Assembly: GCA_947442255.1 (NCBI GenBank)
Contig: CANEVO010000004.1
Span: 50,471-114,470, forward strand
Origin: Opitutia bacterium
Lineage (GTDB): Bacteria > Verrucomicrobiota > Verrucomicrobiae > Opitutales > Opitutaceae
DNA: 64,000 bases
Direction of reading: 5' to 3'
The translations under genes and the position numbers were made by a program. The notes beneath the pieces were generated by a model that had not been told where the DNA came from, did no database searches, and saw nothing but the letters and a program-made list of their open reading frames with translations. Position 1 is the first letter of the stretch; each line of letters begins with the position of its first letter. Of this stretch, positions 53,885 through 62,377 are shown piece after piece.

Positions 53885-54547
53885 ATGAAGGAAATCTTCC
53901 ACAGTATCTGGACGGGACTCACGACGGCCTCACCGCTGGATCAACTCAATCTTACGCTAGGCGTGGCCGGTGTGGGGCTGATGATTCGACGGACTTTGTG
54001 GGCATTTCCCGTCGGGCTGCTGGCGGTGATGGTGCAGGGCGTGCTGTTCTTCCGGGCGCGCATTTATGCCGATGCGACACTGCAGATATTCTATTTCGTC
54101 GTCCTGGCTTGGGGTTGGCGGCACTGGGTGCGTGATCGCGGTGCGGCGCCGGAACTGCCGGTGACGACCCTGGCCTGGCGCACTCGTGCCCTGCTGGCGG
54201 GCGCCGCCATCGTCGTCACCGCCGGCTGGGCACTGGCTTTGCAGGCGTGGACCAACGCGATCATGCCGTGGCGCGACGCCTTGATTGCGGTGCTGATGGT
54301 TGTGGCGCAGGTGTTGCAGGCGCGGAAGAATATCGAAAACTGGCCTCTCTGGATCGTCGCGAACGCCGTCGCCGTCGCCGCCTATTGGAGTGCGGCGCTC
54401 GCTTACAGCGCCTTCCTCTATGCCATCTATCTTCTGCTGGCGGTCGTAGGCTGGCGCGAGTGGCGGCGAGCGATGGCTGGAGCCGCGGCACTCCCGCCGC
54501 GGGAAGGCGAACGCGATGAGGGCATCGCGTCCCCCACTAAAACATGA
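53885..54547 (+). CDS. pnuC: nicotinamide riboside transporter PnuC
   Basis: A 220-residue integral membrane protein with seven predicted helices. PnuC features: WAFPVGLLAVMVQGVLFFRA, YADATLQIFYFVVLAWGWRHW, and the ENWPLWIVANAVAVAAYW helix with its conserved Trp and Asn. PnuC carries nicotinamide riboside across the inner membrane by facilitated diffusion. Its stop overlaps the start of the kinase gene (ATGA), which makes a coupled uptake-and-trapping pair. Confidence 0.93.
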   Translation: MKEIFHSIWTGLTTASPLDQLNLTLGVAGVGLMIRRTLWAFPVGLLAVMVQGVLFFRARIYADATLQIFYFVVLAWGWRHWVRDRGAAPELPVTTLAWRTRALLAGAAIVVTAGWALALQAWTNAIMPWRDALIAVLMVVAQVLQARKNIENWPLWIVANAVAVAAYWSAALAYSAFLYAIYLLLAVVGWREWRRAMAGAAALPPREGERDEGIASPTKT

Positions 54548-55098
54548 CGACTGCGCCAAGACGCATCGCCATCTTCGGCACCGAATCGACGGGCAAGACC
54601 ACGCTCGCGCAGCGACTGGCGGTGCATTTCCGCGAGCCGTGGGCGCCCGAGTTCGTCCGCGAATTTTGGGATTTGCGCGGGGGCACCATTGGGCCCGGGG
54701 ATCTGGGGACGATTGCGCTGGGACAGATGGCCAATGAGGATTTTGCCGTCGGCGGGGCGCGACGCGCGGCCTTCTGCGATACAGAACTTATCACTTGTAC
54801 CCTGTGGAACGACGTGCTGTTTCCGGGGGCGTGTCCCGCCTGGGTTCGAGAAGAGGCGGACGTTCGGGCGCGAGGTTTCGCGCTGTATCTGTTGTGCGAT
54901 GCTGACGTGCCGTTCGCGCCGGATCCGCAGCGTTGTTTCCCCGCCGCGCCCGAACGCGAACAGGCGCGGCAGCGCTGGAAGGAGGCGCTGGTCTCGCGGC
55001 GTCTGCCGTTCGTCGAGATTCGCGGCGCCTGGTCCGAGCGCGAGCGCGCGGCAATCGACGCGGTGGAGAAATTATTGGCCTCCCCACCGGACCGGTAG
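54544..55098 (+). CDS. NadR-type ribosylnicotinamide kinase
   Basis: A 184-residue P-loop kinase matching the C-terminal half of NadR: FGTESTGKTTLAQRLAVHF (Walker A), EFVREFWDLRGG, FCDTELITCTLWNDVLFPG and the LYLLCDADVPFAPDPQRCFP block. It phosphorylates nicotinamide riboside to NMN using ATP. The regulatory helix-turn-helix and NMN adenylyltransferase domains of enterobacterial NadR are missing; another adenylyltransferase must finish NAD synthesis. Coupled with pnuC. Confidence 0.92.
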   Translation: MTTAPRRIAIFGTESTGKTTLAQRLAVHFREPWAPEFVREFWDLRGGTIGPGDLGTIALGQMANEDFAVGGARRAAFCDTELITCTLWNDVLFPGACPAWVREEADVRARGFALYLLCDADVPFAPDPQRCFPAAPEREQARQRWKEALVSRRLPFVEIRGAWSERERAAIDAVEKLLASPPDR

Positions 55099-55108
55099 GC
55101 TGCGATCC

Positions 55109-56263
55109 TCAGACCGCGGATTCCAGTATCCCCTTTAATTCTTCCGGCGTCAGGGGGATGGGATTCGCTTTCATGCTGCTCGCTTTGGCGGCCGCCGCTA
55201 TGATCGGAGCGAAGTCTCCGGGCGAGAGGCCGTGGCGGCCAAGCGCCGGAATCCGCAAGTCCGTCACGAGCCCGGCCACCCAGTGCACGCCTTCATCGGC
55301 GGTGGCGGTTGCATCGCCCGATAGCAACCGGGCGATTTCCTCGTAGCCACGCAACGCGGCGTGGCCGGGGGCGCGGAGGCGAAGCGCCGCAAGATTGGCG
55401 GCCATGACGTGGGGCAACAGGGCGGCGCAGATGGCCCCGTGCGGTGCGGAAAATGCGCCCCCGATCGGAGCGGCGAAGCCGTGCACGGCGCCCAAGCCGG
55501 CGTTGGCGAGGGCCAGTCCGCTGCATAGACTCGCGAAGGCCATGTCTTCACGTGCGGTCGTATCCCATCCGTCGGTGAAGGCCCGGCGCAGAGACCGCGC
55601 CGCCCGCCGGATACCGGCGGCGCAAAGCGCATCGGTGAGCGGATTGGCCCGGACTGAAACGTGCGCCTCAATGAGCTGGGTCAGTGCGTCGAGTCCAGTG
55701 CTGGCGGTCACGGCAGGAGGAAGTTCGCAGGCGAGCTCCGGGTCGACCCACGCGATGCGCGGCAGGAGGTGCACACTGCGTAAACTGACTTTCAAGCGAT
55801 GCGCGGGCGAGGTGAGCACGGCGTTACGGGTGACTTCGGAACCGGTGCCGCCCGTCGTGGGAATGGCGATGCACGGCGCTGCGGCGCGGACGAGCGGCTG
55901 TGCACGTCCGATCACCTCGAGGTAGTCGGACAGTTCGCCGCCGTTGGTCAGCAGGGCAGCGATGGCCTTGGCCGCGTCGACCGCGCTGCCGCCGCCAAAA
56001 CCGATCACCAGGTCGCACCCGCCGGCCCGCGCCACCGCGGTGCCGCGGGCGATGTCGTCCGTCGTCGGTTCGCCGGCGATCGCGAAGTCCGTCACGGCGA
56101 CGTCCACTGCGGCGAGCCGTTCGCGAAGTCGCGTCGCGCGCCGGGGATCGCGGCCCGTGACGACGAGGGCATGGCGGCCTAGTTCGCGGGCGGCGGGGCC
56201 GATCTCGGCGAGTTTCCCGCACCCGAAGACGATCCGCGTCGGCGAGGCGAATTCGAAGGACAT
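55109..56263 (-). CDS. iron-containing alcohol dehydrogenase
   Basis: A 384-residue group III alcohol dehydrogenase. The NAD(P) loop is LVIGFGGGSAVDAAKAIAAL, followed by the PTTGGTGSEVTRNAVL block. Iron ligands are the Asp in STGLDALTQLIEAHVS, His in the same segment, and His residues in GLAVHGF-type GAVHGFAAPIGGAFSAPHG and LLPHVMAAN. Maleylacetate reductase and 1,3-propanediol dehydrogenase are close relatives; the substrate is not set by context. It follows the small monooxygenase gene by 23 bases. Confidence 0.9.
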   Translation of the reverse strand: MSFEFASPTRIVFGCGKLAEIGPAARELGRHALVVTGRDPRRATRLRERLAAVDVAVTDFAIAGEPTTDDIARGTAVARAGGCDLVIGFGGGSAVDAAKAIAALLTNGGELSDYLEVIGRAQPLVRAAAPCIAIPTTGGTGSEVTRNAVLTSPAHRLKVSLRSVHLLPRIAWVDPELACELPPAVTASTGLDALTQLIEAHVSVRANPLTDALCAAGIRRAARSLRRAFTDGWDTTAREDMAFASLCSGLALANAGLGAVHGFAAPIGGAFSAPHGAICAALLPHVMAANLAALRLRAPGHAALRGYEEIARLLSGDATATADEGVHWVAGLVTDLRIPALGRHGLSPGDFAPIIAAAAKASSMKANPIPLTPEELKGILESAV

Positions 56264-56286
56264 GGCGTCTTGGCCCTTCGGTTTTC

Positions 56287-56592
56287 CTACCAGCCCGCGT
56301 CGTCGGGAAAGAGGCTGGAGGATTTCACGCTGGTCCGCGGTTCTGCCATCAACGGGGCCACGGCGTCACGCCATGCCGCATAGTGGGCCGTGGCCTTGTG
56401 CAGGGCCGGAGCTTCCGGCGTGCGGTAGGCTTCGATGAGCACGAAGCGCGTGGGATCGTCGATCTGTTGCACGACATCGAAACGGGCGATGCCCGGTTCC
56501 TGCCGGCTCGCCCGGGCGTTGGCGAGCGTCGCCGCCTTGAAAGCTTCGATGCCGTCCGGTCGCACGTGAACCTGGACGTGAACGACGAGCAT
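56287..56592 (-). CDS. antibiotic biosynthesis monooxygenase (ABM) family protein
   Basis: A 101-residue ferredoxin-like monomer of the ABM/LsrG type: [61 protein letters not shown]. These enzymes act as quinol oxygenases or isomerases of small carbonyl compounds. It lies 22 bases past the oxoamine synthase gene and 23 bases before the iron-type dehydrogenase gene; the three may form a unit, but the pathway is unknown. Confidence 0.87.
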   Translation of the reverse strand: MLVVHVQVHVRPDGIEAFKAATLANARASRQEPGIARFDVVQQIDDPTRFVLIEAYRTPEAPALHKATAHYAAWRDAVAPLMAEPRTSVKSSSLFPDDAGW

Positions 56593-56614
56593 GAGGTTGG
56601 GCGCGGCCGGAACC

Positions 56615-57811
56615 TTACAGCTTTTTCACGGCGTACGCCATCGCCTCGGCGATTTTCTCCAGCTGTTCGTCGGTGTGTTTGGCGGAAATCGCGGTGCGGA
56701 TCAAATCCTTGCCGGCCGGCACTGCGGGCGCGATCGACATGACCGTGAACACGCCCTTGTCCATCAGCGCGCGCCAGAACGGATAGACCCGTTCCTTCGA
56801 TCCCAACACGATCGGCACGGCGGGCGTTTCGCTCTCCCAGATGTCGAGCCCGAGAGACTTGAGCATCGCCTTGTACTTTTTCGTGTTGGCCCAGAGGCGC
56901 TCGAGATGCTGCGGCTCGGCCTGCATCAACTCGAGGGAGGCCTGCGCGCAAGCCGCCTGGCTGGGGCTGATCGCGGCGGAGAAGATCGTCTGCTTCGAGT
57001 GGCTGCGGAGATATTCGATGATCTCGCGCGAGGCGGCGACGAATCCGCCCGTGCTGGCGAGCGATTTCGACATGCTCCCGCAGAGCACATCGACCTTGTC
57101 TTTGAGGCCAAAGTGATCGGCGGTCCCGCGGCCCTGCCGGCCGAGCACGCCGAAACCGTGCGCGTCGTCGAGGACCGTGAAACAGCCGTTTTCGTCGGCG
57201 ATTTCCGCGAGCTCCGGCAGCCGGGCGATGTGGCCTTCCATCGAGTAGACGCCCTCGATGACGAGCATCTTCGTGGCGTCGGGACTGACGGCCATGAGGA
57301 CCTCGCGGAGGTCGTCCGGATTGTTGTGCGAAAAGCGTTCCACCGTGGCCATCGACAGGCGGATGCCGTCCCAGAGGCACGAGTGGATGTTCTTGTCGGC
57401 GAAAATGACGTCACCCTTCTGCGCGAACGATGCGACGCTCGAAAGGCAGGACAGGTAACCGGCGACGTGAATGTGGCAGGCTTCCTGGCCCAGGAACGCC
57501 GCGAGCTTTTCTTCCAGCTCCACGTGATAGGCGCGGGATCCGTTGGAAGTGCGGGCGCCGGTCGTGCTCGTGCCCCATTTCAACATCGCGGCGCGCCCGG
57601 CCTCGATGACCTTCGGGTGAAAAGACAGGCCCAGATAATCGTTGCTGGACAGCATGATCATCTCGTGGCCGTCGAGGCGCACCGTCGTATCCTGCTGCGC
57701 CTCCATGGCGTGGTAATAGGGCGCATACTTCAGCCGCATCTTAGTGACGTAGTCGTCGCGACAACGCGCCAGCAGGGCCTTTTTGTTTTTCGTGAAGAAA
57801 GATAACGCCAT
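56615..57811 (-). CDS. alpha-oxoamine synthase (serine palmitoyltransferase/KBL/AONS-like)
   Basis: A 398-residue PLP enzyme. Seen are [37 protein letters not shown], the cofactor Asp and His in [17 protein letters not shown], and the lysine in [14 protein letters not shown]. The SMSKSLAST Lys region differs from the AONS/KBL consensus and resembles serine palmitoyltransferases. A role in making a sphingoid base would fit Verrucomicrobia lipid biology, but amino-acid and acyl-CoA specificity cannot be read here. Length fits a soluble homodimer. Confidence 0.85.
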   Translation of the reverse strand: MALSFFTKNKKALLARCRDDYVTKMRLKYAPYYHAMEAQQDTTVRLDGHEMIMLSSNDYLGLSFHPKVIEAGRAAMLKWGTSTTGARTSNGSRAYHVELEEKLAAFLGQEACHIHVAGYLSCLSSVASFAQKGDVIFADKNIHSCLWDGIRLSMATVERFSHNNPDDLREVLMAVSPDATKMLVIEGVYSMEGHIARLPELAEIADENGCFTVLDDAHGFGVLGRQGRGTADHFGLKDKVDVLCGSMSKSLASTGGFVAASREIIEYLRSHSKQTIFSAAISPSQAACAQASLELMQAEPQHLERLWANTKKYKAMLKSLGLDIWESETPAVPIVLGSKERVYPFWRALMDKGVFTVMSIAPAVPAGKDLIRTAISAKHTDEQLEKIAEAMAYAVKKL

Positions 57812-58016
57812 GTCAGCTTGGAACCGTGGTTAGCCACCTAGTTTTTGGCAAATGGAAACCGGGTAATGCGGCGGCCGCGGGCGCATCTCGGTATTCCGAT
57901 GTGGGTGGGTCGCTCGGAGGACCGCCGTCTCGCTCGTGGCTGCGTCTGTTGCGATCGGACCGGCGCGGAGTTATTTTCCGGAAGCGAACGATCGAGCGGT
58001 GGACCGACGAACGCGC

Positions 58017-59207
58017 TCAGGCGTGATGCGGAAGCTCACGCAGCCATTCGCGCAGATCGGCCGCGTAGCTCTCCCACGAGCGAAACGGACGGGCGAGCGC
58101 TGCGGCCTGCAACGCCGCCAGCCCGGCTGGATCGGCCAGTAAATTCCGGACCGTAGAAGCCAGCTCGTCCGCGCCGACGCGTTCGAGGGCGATGCAGCCG
58201 CCGTCGCGGGCCGACTCGCCCACGGCGCCGCGCGCGGAACAGATGCACGGCTTCCCGCGCGCCACACTCTCGATCACCGGCAGGCCGAAACCTTCCATGA
58301 TCGAAGGATAGACCGTGAAGGCACAGGCCGCATACGCCGCTTCCAATCCAGCATCGGTGGCCGGTCCGTCATAGCGCAGCGGACGCCCGCGGGCCTGCAG
58401 TTCACGGATCCGCGCCAGGGCCGTTTGACCGGTCTGCGGATGCGCGAGGCCGATCAGCTGGAGCTGAAATTCCAGTCCGGCAGTCCAGAGTCGTTCGCAG
58501 GCTTCCAGGAGCGCGAGGTGGTTTTTGCGGCCCTCAATACTGCCGACGGAGAGGATCACGGGTAGGGACGAGTTCGGCGCGTCGCGTTGGACCGGGGGAG
58601 GAGGCCGGTCAATGCCCAGTGCAACGGTGCGGACCGGCGGCGTGCGGGCCACGCCGAGCCAGCGCCAGTAGCCGACCAGCGAATCGCGGGAATCGTCCGA
58701 GACCGCCGCGATGCCGTCGAAAGCGAGCAACTCCTGCAGGTAGGCCGGGAAACGGGCCACGGTTTTGGAGGGCGTGAGCTCGGGCAACTTCAGCGGGATG
58801 GCATCGTGAAAGACCGCGATGCGCGGGCCGCGGGTGGCGGCAAAAATCGCCGGTAGCGCAGCCGCAACGGTGGGCGAGAAGACCTCGGGCACGACAATCC
58901 CCGAGGATGGTTGGGCCGCGAGCGACGGCGTCCGGCCGAGGAGGCGGCCGGTATGGCCCTGCAGCTTTGCGCTGAACGGCCAGTGTGCCCCGCGTTTTCC
59001 GGCGGTGGTGTCAGCCTGCAAGTTGGCCTGCTCCCATGGCTCCAGTGGCCGCCAGGCGCGCAGGTACGGGTCGTGCGTGAGCGCGATCGCGTTGGCGCCC
59101 AGCGCGGCATGCAGCGAGCGTGTGACGCGCTGGATGCCGGTGCGCGCGCGCGTATGGCTGGTGTGGGTCAGGTCGAGAAAAATAGGAACCGGCATGGTGG
59201 CGGTCAT
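58017..59207 (-). CDS. glycosyltransferase family 4/1-like (GT-B)
   Basis: A 396-residue GT-B glycosyltransferase. N-terminal domain: FLDLTHTSHTRARTGIQRVT, then AVFHDAIPLKLPELTP, GIAAVSDDSRDSLVGYWR; C-terminal: PVILSVGSIEGRKNHLALLE, and the E-x7-E nucleotide-sugar site in YPSIMEGFGLPVIESVARGKP. It probably adds a sugar to a cell-surface glycan. The coding region overlaps the following membrane protein gene by ATGA, so both should be made together. Confidence 0.9.
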   Translation of the reverse strand: MTATMPVPIFLDLTHTSHTRARTGIQRVTRSLHAALGANAIALTHDPYLRAWRPLEPWEQANLQADTTAGKRGAHWPFSAKLQGHTGRLLGRTPSLAAQPSSGIVVPEVFSPTVAAALPAIFAATRGPRIAVFHDAIPLKLPELTPSKTVARFPAYLQELLAFDGIAAVSDDSRDSLVGYWRWLGVARTPPVRTVALGIDRPPPPVQRDAPNSSLPVILSVGSIEGRKNHLALLEACERLWTAGLEFQLQLIGLAHPQTGQTALARIRELQARGRPLRYDGPATDAGLEAAYAACAFTVYPSIMEGFGLPVIESVARGKPCICSARGAVGESARDGGCIALERVGADELASTVRNLLADPAGLAALQAAALARPFRSWESYAADLREWLRELPHHA

Positions 59208-60763
59208 GGTTTTGCCAGCGCGAGCTCCGGATCATAAAGCGCAAATGCGAGGCGGCGTGAGCCTGGGGCCTGGCTCTCCGGCACCGGTTCCGCGGGAGTG
59301 GAAAACTCCGCCGTCGCGCGGCCCGCCGCGACCTGAAGCTCGACCGTATGACGTGAAAGCGTGGTCGTGATCTCGGCCCGGCCGATTTCTCGGCCGTGCT
59401 GAAGGATGGTTATCGTTCGTGGAGCCAGGCTCCGTAATGCGAACGTGAGTCGGAGCTTTGCGTCGGTTTTCGGCCAGGTCTCGATCGCGACGGTGGCCTG
59501 TTGCCCTCTGGCCCAAAGCCAGGCGTGTCGGCCGTGCGCCTCGCGGCCGGACCAGCCTTCGCCGGCGGTTGCCATCACCGCCAGCCCGGATTGTCGCAAC
59601 GCTGCGACCTCACGTGGATTCGAAGGCATGTCGCGCAGGGTCAGCAGGCCGGCGAAGACGCTGAGATTGCCGAGGAGCAGCCATGCGAACGATGCGCGCG
59701 AGCGGTGGGCCTGCACGTTGAATGCGAGACTCAGCGGGAGCAGGACGCGCGTTGCGGCGCCCGGGAACCCCTCCCATACCGCCGTGCCGAGGCACAGCAT
59801 CAACCCGGTGTAAGCGGCGCCGATGCGCCACCAGCGATCCGCGGGATCGCGCCGCACCACAAAAAATGCCGCCTGCACTGTGAGGCCAAGCGTCGCGAGC
59901 AGGGTCGTCCATGCGAGCGGCCGATCGTCGACGGTCGAAAGAGCCTCGATCACGGCGTGCCACTTTTCGAGCAAGCCTGTGCCGGGCCAGGTGAAGTTGG
60001 ACCAACCCTGATCGGCGGGACCGGCGCGCCAGCGCACGTAGGCCAGCCATGCGCCGAGGGGGACCGCGACCACGAGACCGCGGGCGACGTTCTTTTTCGA
60101 GAACCACGGTGACTGGCACAGTCCCGCCACGGCGAGCAACGCGGTTTCGCGGGCGAGGCCCGCGGCGGCGAGCCCGGCAGCGGCCAGGCGTCCGCGCCCG
60201 CACTCGGCGGCCAGCAACGCGCCCGCCAGGATTCCCAGGGCGACCAGATCGGTCAGGGCGAGGCGGACGCTGCCGAGCGCGCCGGCGGAAAAAAGTACGC
60301 CGGCCCACGCAATCCACCCACGAAGGTCGCGGACTTCGAGCAAACGCCAGAGCACGGCGGCGAGGGCGAGCCAGGCTGCGACATTGAGCAACGCATAGGT
60401 GTGAATGATCGCCGCCGGCTGGCCTGCGCCCAGCACCCACGCGAGCGCCGGCGGCAGGATGCGGCGGGCGCGATACGCAAAGTTGTCCATGGCCGGCGGC
60501 AGCGCGGGATCGCGTAGGGTGGGATCCTGGGCGATCTGCGCATAGTAGAGTCCGTCGTAGCCGCCGGTGTCGCGATGCACGTAGACGGGCAGTTCGCGGA
60601 AGGCGGCGATCTTCACCCCGTCGTTCGAGGCATCGAGCTGGAAAAGCGCGGTGAATCCGTAGACCGGATGCCAGAAGCGCGCGACGAGTCCCAGGAATAC
60701 GACGACCGCGACGATTCCGGCGGCGCGCACCTGCCAGCGGGGAGACGGAGCGACAGGAATCAT
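59204..60763 (-). CDS. polytopic membrane protein (surface-glycan locus), paralogue of 62378
   Basis: A 519-residue protein from ATG 60763, with about ten transmembrane helices and a large beta-rich C-terminal domain (FALRSLAPRTITILQHGREI) that probably lies in the periplasm. The region YVHRDTGGYDGLYYAQIAQD, DNFAYRARRILPPALAWVLG and GQPAAIIHTYALLNVAAW is shared with the gene at 62378. It overlaps both neighbours by ATGA in a three-gene unit with the GT-B and ArnT-like genes. It resembles GT-C membrane glycosyltransferases in layout, but no DD/DE catalytic pair can be assigned with certainty. Confidence 0.75.
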   Translation of the reverse strand: MIPVAPSPRWQVRAAGIVAVVVFLGLVARFWHPVYGFTALFQLDASNDGVKIAAFRELPVYVHRDTGGYDGLYYAQIAQDPTLRDPALPPAMDNFAYRARRILPPALAWVLGAGQPAAIIHTYALLNVAAWLALAAVLWRLLEVRDLRGWIAWAGVLFSAGALGSVRLALTDLVALGILAGALLAAECGRGRLAAAGLAAAGLARETALLAVAGLCQSPWFSKKNVARGLVVAVPLGAWLAYVRWRAGPADQGWSNFTWPGTGLLEKWHAVIEALSTVDDRPLAWTTLLATLGLTVQAAFFVVRRDPADRWWRIGAAYTGLMLCLGTAVWEGFPGAATRVLLPLSLAFNVQAHRSRASFAWLLLGNLSVFAGLLTLRDMPSNPREVAALRQSGLAVMATAGEGWSGREAHGRHAWLWARGQQATVAIETWPKTDAKLRLTFALRSLAPRTITILQHGREIGRAEITTTLSRHTVELQVAAGRATAEFSTPAEPVPESQAPGSRRLAFALYDPELALAKP

Positions 60764-62268
60764 TTCGCGGCGGTGGGGCGGGCGTCTCGCAGTTGCCAAA
60801 GGCCGACGTTGGCGACGGTGCTCAGGCGGATCCAATCGCCGGGGCAGTGCTTGCGGAGCGCTTCCGCCTCCTCCCAATCGAAGATCAGGGCGAAGATCGG
60901 GCGGCCGGCGGCGCGGGCAAGCGCGGCGTAGCGGGCGAATGCGGGCGCTTCGATTTGATCGTAACGCAGCACGGCGTTTTCGTTGTAATAGTAGAGCGCG
61001 CCGCTGAAGGCGCAGGCGGCGACCAAGGCGTCCTTGGGGAGCGGAGTGCGGGCGGCGACGGCCGCATCGGCGTAGGCCTGTTCGTAGCGCGGAACGAGGA
61101 AAACATTGAGATGGCGGGTCCAGGCCCAGCCGTTGGCGATGGCCCAGACGGCGAGTGCCGCCGCGGCCACAGCCCGGAGGCGGGGCGAATGACGGGTCAG
61201 GTGGTCAACCCCAAGCAGGGCGGCGAGGAGGAGGGCGGGCACCGCGGGGAGGATGAAACGCAGACACCACCATACTTCATGCGAGATTTCGTAGAACGCG
61301 TAAAGCCCGGTGATGGCGCCGAAGGCGAGAGCGAGGGCGAGCAGTTCGCGCCGGCGGTCGGAACGCGCGAGCGCGGCCAATGGGAGTGCGAGCACGACGG
61401 CGGGCAGGAGCAGGGCGAGCCATTTCGCGAAATGCAGGGCGGTGGGGGCGCCGTAAGAAAGGGCGAAGGCGGAAAAGATGTCGCCGTAGCCGGAACGGAA
61501 GACGCTGCCGTAAAGCGAGTGATTGTAGAAGGCGAGCCACGCCGCGCCGGGGATGCCGCCCACGGTGAAAAAGGCGAGGCGGCGCATGTCGCCACCCAGC
61601 AGGACGAGGAGCGCAGGCGCGAAGAGAAGATTTGTCGGACGCACCAGCACGGCGAATGCGAAGGCAGCGCCCGCGGCGAGGGCCCACGTGCGGTGTTGCC
61701 GGGACCGGAGCGCGGCGTACCACGCGGCCAGCGTCACGGTGGTGGCAAGGGTGTCGCTCAGCGGCTGCAGCGATGTAAAAAGGAAAACTGGAAACGTCGC
61801 CAGGATCGTCGCGCCGGCGATGGCCAGCGGGGGCCCGAGCCCGAGTTCGCGGGCCGACGCATAGCAGAGCCACACGGCGCCCAGGGCGGCGAGCACGGCG
61901 ATCGCGAGGGGGCCGGCATCCCAGCCGAGCAGGCTGCCCGCGAGCGCCAGCAGAAGCGGAAATCCGGTGGGGTAGGTGGGGGCGTAGCGGGGCTCGGTGG
62001 CATAGGCCGTGAAGCCCAGCGGTTGAAAGTGGGACCGTTCGATTTGTCCGGGGGCGCCGAACTCGGCGGGCACGCGCATGTCGACGAGGAACTGCCCGGC
62101 GGCGAAAATCCGGGCGCTGTTGAGATACCCCGAAGAGTCGGAGCCGCCGGCGACCGTTTTGGCGGTGAGCGCGATAAAAAGAGCGTAGGCAGCGAGGGCA
62201 AGCCAGCCCATCCTCGTGAGCCAGTGCGCCGCGGTGGACGCGGCGGCGGGGGGATTCGGATTTGACAT
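60760..62268 (-). CDS. ArnT/PMT-like membrane glycosyltransferase (GT39-like)
   Basis: A 502-residue protein from ATG 62268, with about ten helices. The first periplasmic loop carries GGSDSSGYLNSARIFAAGQF, where the Asp/Ser region sits in the place of the DD/DE site of lipid-linked glycosyltransferases. YAPTYPTGFPLLLALAGSLL and ISHEVWWCLRFILPAVPALL are typical. A periplasmic C-terminal domain (LVAACAFSGALYYYNENAVL) follows. It probably adds a sugar from a polyprenyl carrier to lipid A or a glycan. It starts the unit with 59204 and 58017. Confidence 0.78.
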   Translation of the reverse strand: MSNPNPPAAASTAAHWLTRMGWLALAAYALFIALTAKTVAGGSDSSGYLNSARIFAAGQFLVDMRVPAEFGAPGQIERSHFQPLGFTAYATEPRYAPTYPTGFPLLLALAGSLLGWDAGPLAIAVLAALGAVWLCYASARELGLGPPLAIAGATILATFPVFLFTSLQPLSDTLATTVTLAAWYAALRSRQHRTWALAAGAAFAFAVLVRPTNLLFAPALLVLLGGDMRRLAFFTVGGIPGAAWLAFYNHSLYGSVFRSGYGDIFSAFALSYGAPTALHFAKWLALLLPAVVLALPLAALARSDRRRELLALALAFGAITGLYAFYEISHEVWWCLRFILPAVPALLLAALLGVDHLTRHSPRLRAVAAAALAVWAIANGWAWTRHLNVFLVPRYEQAYADAAVAARTPLPKDALVAACAFSGALYYYNENAVLRYDQIEAPAFARYAALARAAGRPIFALIFDWEEAEALRKHCPGDWIRLSTVANVGLWQLRDARPTAAK

Positions 62269-62377
62269 GGTACGCTCGCGTTCTGTGATGCGGTAAACTG
62301 CCTGTGACAATTTTGGAAGACAAGCGCCCGCGTTGCCGCGGTTTGCCCACGCTGGTGCCGGGAGCGCACCGGGCGAA

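Noticed and set aside
60793..62265. 490-codon plus-strand frame opposite the ArnT-like gene
   Set aside because: Gly/Arg/Glu-rich shadow; the minus strand has the hydrophobic helices and overlapping starts.
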